A DNA stretch of 10,696 bases from CAYPSN01 sp041907025. GTDB lineage: Bacteria; Patescibacteriota; Saccharimonadia; CAILAD01; JADZBC01. The notes below the pieces were generated by a model. The model ran no database searches, had not been told where the DNA came from, and saw nothing but the letters and a program-made list of their open reading frames with translations. The stretch is from the NCBI GenBank assembly GCA_041907025.1, contig JAYRIB010000034.1, forward strand, positions 1 to 10,696. The letters run 5' to 3'. The position numbers were made by a program, and so were the translations under genes. Shown piece by piece: positions 1 through 4,872 of the stretch (position 1 is the first letter of the stretch; each line of letters begins with the position of its first letter).

Positions 1-2
1 AA

Positions 3-176
3 GTCAGCTTTGTGAGCCCCGATGAAGTAAGTAGAGTGGTTGATACTACGGGTAAGCTTGTGAACCAACAGGACATTACTCCAATGGGCTTGGCTAATCT
101 CGGCCTCGACATTGTAGGGAGCGAGAACTTGAGCGAGAGCATTATACAGCGCCTTAGCCGCACGCTGAGCTTATAA
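3..176 (+). CDS. C-terminal end of an unidentified protein (5' truncated by window)
   Basis: One frame is open from position 3 to a TAA at 174-176 and gives 57 residues; the other two forward frames stop within about 30 bases. The tail ends in a hydrophilic, probably helical stretch (GSENLSESIIQRLSRTLSL). I cannot assign a family from this fragment. It lies 49 nt upstream of the baseplate-J-like gene, which has its own promoter, so the two need not be cotranscribed. No terminator hairpin is evident between them. That a real coding end is present is likely, since the frame is open and points into a conserved-looking operon; the function is unknown. Confidence 0.6.
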   Translation, partial: VSFVSPDEVSRVVDTTGKLVNQQDITPMGLANLGLDIVGSENLSESIIQRLSRTLSL

Positions 177-212
177 CCAGCTTCACCCATAACGTTTTAC
201 GTAGTTTTGCGC

Positions 213-225
213 TATAATAGCTCTT
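213..225 (+). promoter_or_regulatory. -10 box placed directly on the start codon (leaderless promoter)
   Basis: A perfect TATAAT occupies 213-218 in the context GCTATAATAGCTCTTATGG. Only seven bases separate it from the ATG at 226, so the transcription start expected about 7 nt below the -10 box falls on or next to the start codon. I see no convincing -35 hexamer at the right spacing and no Shine-Dalgarno sequence, which fits a leaderless mRNA. Nearly the same context occurs at 8904. Confidence 0.7.
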
Positions 226-1905
226 ATGGATGAAGCCGAAATTATTTACCTCGAAGTCGATGCGGAGATCACCGAAGCGATCGACAAACTAAAACATACT
301 AAGAGTGATGCGGTAAAACTGGTAGTGCCAGCACGTTCGAGCCTCCTTCAGAGCGCCGTGAATCTTAAGCTGCTCAAAAAAGCTGCCAAAGATCATGGCA
401 AGGAGATGGCGATTGTCACCAATGACAAGACTGCCAAGTACTTGGCGGGTGGCGTGGGCTTGGCTGTAGCCTCTAGCCTGAAGGCAGAGCCAAAGGTCCC
501 TGAAGCTATTAAGGAAGAGCTCAGCCCCGATATTATTGAACCAGAGCCAGACGAGGGCAAGCCGACCAAGAGCGGAGATAGCTCGAGTAAGGTAGCCACA
601 TCGGGTTCCAAGGACAAAGAGAGCAAAACGAAGTCTAGCGAGGTAGCTGAGACTGCGATGATATCAAAGCGGGCAATTGGTGATGATCAAGAGCTTGGCG
701 AAGCTGAAATGGGTGCCGAGGAACTAGCTCAGAAAAAGGCCAAGGCCAAGGTGCCGAACTACAGTGCCTTCCAAAAGAAGCTGCTTGCAGGGGCGAGCGT
801 ATTGGTGGCTGTGCTTGTGGCGGCTGGGCTTTTTATAACCCTGTCCACAGCTAAGCTGACGATCATTGCTCGAGCTGACAAGCTGGCAATTAACTCACCC
901 TTCGTGCTCGATGCCGCTAGCACGCAGAGCGACCCAAGCTCACTCACCTATGCCGGTCAAAAGGCGACCCTACAAAAGGACCTCACTCAAAACTTTAATG
1001 CTACGGGCAAGAAGGATGTGGGTACCAAGGCAACCGGCAACGTTACCATTTCTAACTGTTCAAACTCCGATAGCTTTACCATACCTGCGGGCACCGTGTT
1101 GTCATCCCAGGGTAAGAACTTTGCCCTGAATGCCGAAGCAGCCGTACCCGGAGCAAAGTTCTCTGGAGGCAATTGCAGTAAGGCAGGTACGGTCGGTGGA
1201 GCCATTACCGCTACTGCTAACGGGGACGCGTACAATCTTGGTAGTACCACATTTGCTATCGCTGGCTTCGATGCGAAGGTTACGGCCTCTGGTTCGACAG
1301 CGGGCGGTACATCAAAGACCGTTACTGTAGTAACGCAGGCTGACGTTGACGGTGCTAGGCAGCAGGCAGTAGATGCGGCAGCTAATGCTTCGAAGGATGA
1401 ATTGCTTGCCAAAGTAGATAAACAGGACGTCGTGTTTGAAGACACACTGGCTACTGCGATTACCTCAGTGAGCTCAAGTGCTCCAGTGGATAGCGAAGCC
1501 GCTAATGGTACGGTGACAGTCAAGGCAACTTACTCGGTGTTTGCTGCGACCAAAGATACCATGCACTCACTGCTCGACACCTTGGCCAAAGATGCCATGC
1601 CAAAAGGCGATCAGCAGCTCTACCAAAATGGTATTGATGATGCTAAGTACAGCCTGGTTAAGGCCGTTAGCGATACGCGCGTGCAGCTTAACGTGGTTAC
1701 TAGTGCCTACTATGGTCAGAAGATTGATAAGCAGCAAATCGCCAAAGATACAGCTGGCAAATCCAAGAAGAGCGTGACGTCGATAGTCCAACAGGACAAT
1801 CCCAGTGTAGAAAAAACCCTGGTAGAGAGTAGTCCGTCGCTCGTGCCAAACATGCCGATGCTCAGTAGTCGTATTACCGTTATTATCAAGGTGAGTACCG
1901 ACTAG
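226..1905 (+). CDS. Baseplate-J-like membrane-anchored surface protein of CPR type
   Basis: 559 residues. Residues 1-87 form a compact alpha/beta domain (LVVPARSSLLQSAVNLKLLKKAA, then AIVTNDKTAKYLAG) that I recognise from CPR proteins of this type. Residues 88-182 are a charged, low-complexity linker. A membrane helix lies at about 185-207 (LLAGASVLVAVLVAAGLFITL). The rest is beta-rich and Ala/Thr/Ser-rich and probably extracellular. It contains the stretch GTKATGNVTISN...FTIPAGTVLSSQGKNFAL (266-301), which resembles the baseplate J/gp47 fold. Two cysteines (278 and 317) could form a disulfide outside the cell. The positive residues just before the helix suggest the N-terminus is cytoplasmic. 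Its role is not known; the link to phage or contractile baseplates is fold-level only. It heads a probable operon with ruvX and mltG; its TAG stop shares one base with the next GTG start. Confidence 0.75.
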   Translation: MDEAEIIYLEVDAEITEAIDKLKHTKSDAVKLVVPARSSLLQSAVNLKLLKKAAKDHGKEMAIVTNDKTAKYLAGGVGLAVASSLKAEPKVPEAIKEELSPDIIEPEPDEGKPTKSGDSSSKVATSGSKDKESKTKSSEVAETAMISKRAIGDDQELGEAEMGAEELAQKKAKAKVPNYSAFQKKLLAGASVLVAVLVAAGLFITLSTAKLTIIARADKLAINSPFVLDAASTQSDPSSLTYAGQKATLQKDLTQNFNATGKKDVGTKATGNVTISNCSNSDSFTIPAGTVLSSQGKNFALNAEAAVPGAKFSGGNCSKAGTVGGAITATANGDAYNLGSTTFAIAGFDAKVTASGSTAGGTSKTVTVVTQADVDGARQQAVDAAANASKDELLAKVDKQDVVFEDTLATAITSVSSSAPVDSEAANGTVTVKATYSVFAATKDTMHSLLDTLAKDAMPKGDQQLYQNGIDDAKYSLVKAVSDTRVQLNVVTSAYYGQKIDKQQIAKDTAGKSKKSVTSIVQQDNPSVEKTLVESSPSLVPNMPMLSSRITVIIKVSTD

Positions 1906-2327
1906 TGCCTTTGGCTACTGGTAATGGCTGTATCCTCGGCTTTGACTATGGCTCTAAGCGCATCGGGGTAGCCCGCGCCGATACGCAGTCACGCCAAGCT
2001 CGCCCACTCACTACCCTCGATGCTACTCAGGACCTATGGGCGCAAGTCAGCCACGTCATCCGGCAGCATCAGCCAGGTTTGATTGTGGTCGGTTGGCCGC
2101 GGGGACTCGATGGTCAGCATACCCAGCAAACACACGCTACCGAGGCGTTTGCCCAGGAGCTTGAAGTTCGCTATGGCCTTAAGGTAGTATTGCAAGACGA
2201 GGCACTGAGTAGCGAAGAAGCGCAGCGACGGATTGACCCAAAGCTAACGATTCGTAAGCAACGCGAAGTCATTGACGCCATTGCTGCTCAAGTTATTTTA
2301 GAAGGGTATCTCCATGAAGCAAAATAA
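1905..2327 (+). CDS. ruvX: RuvX/YqgF family RNase H-fold nuclease (pre-16S rRNA processing)
   Basis: 140 residues, the usual family length. The family is implicated in maturing the 5' end of 16S rRNA and has an older Holliday-junction resolvase assignment. The N-terminal motif ILGFDYGSKRIGVA carries the first acidic residue (Asp14). VVGWPRGLDG (61-70) matches the family's VVGLP...DG segment. DEALSSEEA (98-106) is the second acidic motif, and IDAIAAQVILEGYL (123-136) carries the C-terminal catalytic Asp124. The second motif is usually DER-[ST]-T; here Arg is replaced by Ala. I chose the GTG at 1905 because it overlaps the upstream TAG by one base, typical of translational coupling; the family normally starts only a few residues before the LGFDYG motif, which agrees. 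The gene overlaps mltG by 14 nt. Confidence 0.9.
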   Translation: MPLATGNGCILGFDYGSKRIGVARADTQSRQARPLTTLDATQDLWAQVSHVIRQHQPGLIVVGWPRGLDGQHTQQTHATEAFAQELEVRYGLKVVLQDEALSSEEAQRRIDPKLTIRKQREVIDAIAAQVILEGYLHEAK

Positions 2328-3327
2328 ACAGATTCTCCTTGGCGCGCTTGCTGCATTTGTGGCGGTCATAGTTGTGGTAGCAGGTTTGTGGGTGTACTCG
2401 GTTTACGTACCAGTAAATTCTCAAGCTCGTTCGACCACCATGGTCGTGGTCAAGCCAGGATCATCAATGAACGAAATCGCCCAGACATTGCGACAAAAGA
2501 ACTTGGTGTCGTCAGCCTTTATCTTTACTATCTACGCTCGGTTGAGCGGGAAGGGCGAGCGCCTTATACCTGGCACGTACGCCCTGAAGGGCAGCATGAA
2601 TATGCCTGAGATTATTACGTACCTTGCGAGCGGCAAGGTAGCTGCCCGGAAGGTTGTGATCCCAGAAGGCTACAGCGTTGCCAAGATCGCTCAGCTTTGG
2701 AGTAAGCTCGGCTTTGGTAGTACCGCAGAATTCACTACAGCGGCACAGCGTCAGTATGATTATGCATTCTTGCCAGCACCAAGCGCCGCCGTGCCCTATC
2801 AGGTCGAGGGCTATTTATTCCCCGCAACATATCAAGTTGCTCTAAACGCCACTCCAGAGGGTTTTATTCGCCAAATGCTGACGGCCTTCCAACAGCAAGC
2901 ACTGCCAAAGCTCACAGCTGGCGTGGATGGACAAGGGCAGCTAAAAACTACCCAAGATGTGGTTACGCTGGCTTCACTCGTGGAGCTAGAGGCAAATGAT
3001 GCCGAAAACCGTGCCAAGGTGGCAGGGGTGTTTCTGAATCGCTTAGCACGGGGTATGGCCCTAGAGAGTGACGTGACCGTGATTTACGCCACTGGCAACG
3101 TCGACATAACAGCGGCTGACTTACGCAGTGCCTCGCCCTACAACACGCGACTCAAGAAGGGTATGCCGCCAGGCCCAATTTGTAGCCCCGGCATAGTGGC
3201 TATCGATGCCGTCTTAAACCCTACGAAAACTGATTATATATTCTTCCTGGCAGGCAACGACGGACAGGTGTATTACGCTAAAACCCTCTTAGAACACAAC
3301 CAAAATATTGCTCGCTACCTGAAATAG
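2314..3327 (+). CDS. mltG: Endolytic murein transglycosylase MltG (YceG-like)
   Basis: 337 residues. MltG cleaves nascent glycan strands at the outer face of the membrane and so helps set glycan chain length. An N-terminal membrane helix (about 8-30) follows a short basic start. A LysM-like region spans about 43-110 (VVVKPGSSMNEIAQTL). The catalytic domain has EGYLFPATY (165-173), LASLVELEAND (219-229) with the expected catalytic Glu224, KVAGVFLNRLARGMALESDVTVIYA (235-259), SPYNTRLKKGMPPGPICSPG (274-293) and LNPTKTDYIFFLAG (301-314), all close to the family consensus. The ATG lies inside the end of ruvX, and GAAGGG at about 2301-2306 is a plausible ribosome binding site. Being downstream of ruvX and the surface protein, it is probably the last gene of that operon. 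Confidence 0.93.
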   Translation: MKQNKQILLGALAAFVAVIVVVAGLWVYSVYVPVNSQARSTTMVVVKPGSSMNEIAQTLRQKNLVSSAFIFTIYARLSGKGERLIPGTYALKGSMNMPEIITYLASGKVAARKVVIPEGYSVAKIAQLWSKLGFGSTAEFTTAAQRQYDYAFLPAPSAAVPYQVEGYLFPATYQVALNATPEGFIRQMLTAFQQQALPKLTAGVDGQGQLKTTQDVVTLASLVELEANDAENRAKVAGVFLNRLARGMALESDVTVIYATGNVDITAADLRSASPYNTRLKKGMPPGPICSPGIVAIDAVLNPTKTDYIFFLAGNDGQVYYAKTLLEHNQNIARYLK

Positions 3328-3329
3328 CC

Positions 3330-3357
3330 CGTTTTCGCTTACATAGAAGCAAGAACG
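3330..3357 (+). terminator. Hairpin after mltG, possible terminator without U-tract
   Basis: CGTTTTCGCTT (3330-3340) pairs with AAGCAAGAACG (3347-3357) around a 6-nt loop, with one mismatch and one G-U pair over 11 positions. It starts three bases after the mltG stop, where a terminator would be expected, but no run of T follows. A second small hairpin (GAGCG 3357-3361 with CGCTC 3367-3371) follows directly and overlaps the -35 box of the next promoter. Confidence 0.4.
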
Positions 3358-3362
3358 AGCGG

Positions 3363-3391
3363 TTGACGCTCTTCTGTGAGCATGCTAGACT
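3363..3391 (+). promoter_or_regulatory. Extended -10 promoter for the LysM-CHAP gene leader
   Basis: TTGACG (3363-3368) matches the -35 consensus at five of six positions. TAGACT (3386-3391) matches the -10 at four of six. They are separated by exactly 17 nt, and a TG at 3383-3384 gives an extended -10. Transcription should start near 3398, leaving a leader of about 190-220 nt before the hydrolase gene. It is the only promoter in the window with a convincing -35 box and a long leader. Confidence 0.55.
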
Positions 3392-3397
3392 TACCTA

Positions 3398-3578
3398 GTA
3401 ACTTTGCTAAGCATATCAGCTATGAGATAGCTAACAGCAAACGCGCCTGCACCAGTTTGTCAGATAAGGAGTTTTAACGAAACAACGGTCGAACCCTCTG
3501 GTCCTGGAATTACCCAGGAGAAAGACAAACCGCAGTATTGACGCAGTACTTTTCAGATGTCCGAATGCGTTAGAGGAG
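3398..3578 (+). ncRNA. Candidate structured 5' leader RNA upstream of the LysM-CHAP gene
   Basis: This gene-free stretch carries several complementary segments. TTTGCT (3403-3408) pairs with AGCAAA (3436-3441) and encloses AGCTAT-GAG-ATAGCT (3418-3432). GTTTGTC (3455-3461) is a perfect complement of GACAAAC (3524-3530), enclosing the hairpin TCCTGG-AATTAC-CCAGGA (3502-3519). GACGCA (3540-3545) can pair with TGCGTT (3566-3571), which ends directly before the AGAGGAG ribosome-binding-like sequence. The heptamer CGCAGTA occurs twice (3531-3537 and 3542-3548), so TGCG at 3566-3569 has two alternative partners. I compared it from memory with the ydaO (c-di-AMP), c-di-GMP, T-box, TPP, SAM and cobalamin classes and found no match. 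It may be an RNA regulator of the wall hydrolase, or coincidental pairing in a long leader; two short open frames also cross it. Confidence 0.35.
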
Positions 3579-3618
3579 ATGCTTTATTAGTAGAAAAGCA
3601 CTTGGCCTCACCCTTAGA

Positions 3619-4794
3619 GTGCGTCACGAATCGTTCGTTGGCGTGGGAGGTAGCCAGACTTTTTCGAAAATAAAAAATCAGCATACTGTCGCCGACAAGG
3701 CCCCAGGAGTGCAAAATAAAACTCGAATATTGCAGGCCCACACAGGTCTAACTCAAAAAATTCAACTAGATGCTCTCAAGCAAAAGAGTGGCCAACACAA
3801 AGCTGGTTTCGCTCGGTTTGGGGTACACTTTGCATTGCTTGGTGTCCTCGGTGTATTTGTCGTGGCCGGTAAGTATACACCAACGTTTGCTCAAATGGGC
3901 GGGAGTGGTGCTGCGGAGTCGACCACCGACCAGACCTCCGAGCTAGCGGCGGGTGCCGTGGTGGCTACGGCTACTAATAGCGTGATTAAGGCCGACGTGG
4001 CTGAGATTGCTAATACAGCGAGCTCACAGGTATATTTGGCAACAGCTGGCGATGGCTTCTTGGCTAAAAAGCAGCCTATGCAGGCTGCCGTACAAACCCG
4101 CGAAGTCACCACCTACGCGGTTAAGAGCGGCGATACTCTTTGGAGTATCTCGGCTCAGTTTAACGTTACGACTGACACCATTAAGTGGGCAAATGATTTA
4201 AACGATGATAGTGTGCTCAAGCCTGGTGCGCAGCTCACCATCTTGCCCGTTAACGGCATACTCTATACAGTACGCGGCGGAGATAGCCTCACGGCTCTGG
4301 CCACAAGATACCAAGCGAACGCGAGTATTATTGATAGCTTCAACGATTTGCAAGGCGCCGCTCCGGCCGAAGGCGCAAAACTGATTATCCCAGATGGCGT
4401 TATGCCGCAGGTTGCAATAGCTGGCGCACCCTCGCAAGCTCGTCCAGCCGCTTCGCCGGCTGCCGTTGCTGCAAGCACGCCGTTCTCGTACCGAGGGAGT
4501 GGTAGCGGCTACACACCAGGCCAGTGTACGTGGTACGTAGCTTCACGCCGCGCCGTACCAGGCAGCTGGGGTAATGCCATTAGCTGGTACTACAACGCTC
4601 AAGCCAGTGGCTATGCAGTGGGTGCCATACCGCGCGCTGGTGCAATCGGCTGGGAGCGTAGCAACCACGTAGTATTTGTCGACTCGGTCAACCCAGATGG
4701 TTCAGTTAATATTTCGGAAATGAACTTTAACTATCGAGCAGGTGTATTGCACCGTCGCACAACACCAGCCAGCCAGTTCCTCTACATCTACTAG
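3619..4794 (+). CDS. Membrane-anchored or exported LysM-LysM-CHAP peptidoglycan hydrolase
   Basis: 391 residues from the GTG at 3619. An N-terminal polar segment of about 66 residues precedes a hydrophobic helix (about 69-84). TFA-QM at 89-93 could be a signal peptidase site, so the protein is either anchored or exported with an unusually long leader. Two LysM repeats follow: YAVKSGDTLWSISAQFNV (166-183) to about 211, and YTVRGGDSLTALATRYQA (216-233) to about 260. These bind peptidoglycan. After a Pro/Ala linker comes a CHAP domain (about 296-391) with the catalytic pair Cys303 (PGQCTWYVA) and His350 (NHVVFVD), expected to cut the peptide stem or cross-bridge as an amidase or endopeptidase. 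The start is uncertain. The same frame is open back to 3574, where AGGAG (3574-3578) precedes a non-standard ATT at 3586 by seven bases; another candidate is GTG 3709 behind AAGG. No ATG occurs before the mature domain. It is a single-gene unit with its own promoter and terminator. Confidence 0.85.
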   Translation: MRHESFVGVGGSQTFSKIKNQHTVADKAPGVQNKTRILQAHTGLTQKIQLDALKQKSGQHKAGFARFGVHFALLGVLGVFVVAGKYTPTFAQMGGSGAAESTTDQTSELAAGAVVATATNSVIKADVAEIANTASSQVYLATAGDGFLAKKQPMQAAVQTREVTTYAVKSGDTLWSISAQFNVTTDTIKWANDLNDDSVLKPGAQLTILPVNGILYTVRGGDSLTALATRYQANASIIDSFNDLQGAAPAEGAKLIIPDGVMPQVAIAGAPSQARPAASPAAVAASTPFSYRGSGSGYTPGQCTWYVASRRAVPGSWGNAISWYYNAQASGYAVGAIPRAGAIGWERSNHVVFVDSVNPDGSVNISEMNFNYRAGVLHRRTTPASQFLYIY

Positions 4795-4818
4795 TGCCTT
4801 CAGGCTAGTCTAAGGCCT

Positions 4819-4856
4819 CTAAACACCTCGCCGTTCACGGTGGGGTGTTTAGTTTT
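4819..4856 (+). terminator. Rho-independent terminator of the LysM-CHAP gene
   Basis: Bases 4819-4833 pair with 4838-4852 around a TTCA tetraloop, giving a 15-bp stem with two G-U pairs (core AAACACC/GGTGTTT), followed by TTTT at 4853-4856. It begins 25 nt after the CHAP stop codon. An upstream GCCTT (4796-4800) and AAGGC (4812-4816) could form a small extra hairpin. The -10 box of the next gene starts only five bases after the T-run. Confidence 0.85.
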
Positions 4857-4860
4857 AAGG

Positions 4861-4872
4861 TACAATAGTATC
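4861..4872 (+). promoter_or_regulatory. -10 box directly before the helicase start codon
   Basis: TACAAT (4861-4866, one mismatch to TATAAT) in the context GGTACAATAGTATCATG lies six bases before the ATG at 4873. The expected transcription start therefore coincides with the start codon. No Shine-Dalgarno sequence fits, and the upstream bases belong to the preceding terminator, so no -35 is recognisable. Confidence 0.6.

Noticed and set aside
987..1523. 178-codon minus-strand frame inside the baseplate-J-like gene
   Set aside because: Low-complexity Ala/Thr/Val/Ser product that mirrors the codon pattern of the forward gene; no promoter or ribosome binding site.
226..1905. Contractile injection system or prophage
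   Set aside because: Only a baseplate-J-like fold with a membrane helix is present; no sheath, tube, tail or integrase genes are in the window.
3398..3590. ydaO-type c-di-AMP riboswitch
   Set aside because: The target gene type fits, but I could not find the family's conserved GGGGUGAAUC-like and CAGCUAAC...GUAGGC-like segments in order; ATAGCTAAC at 3427-3435 alone is not enough.
3553..3741. 62-codon minus-strand frame across the CHAP gene start
   Set aside because: No start signals or family match; it overlaps the leader and the N-terminus of a well-supported gene.
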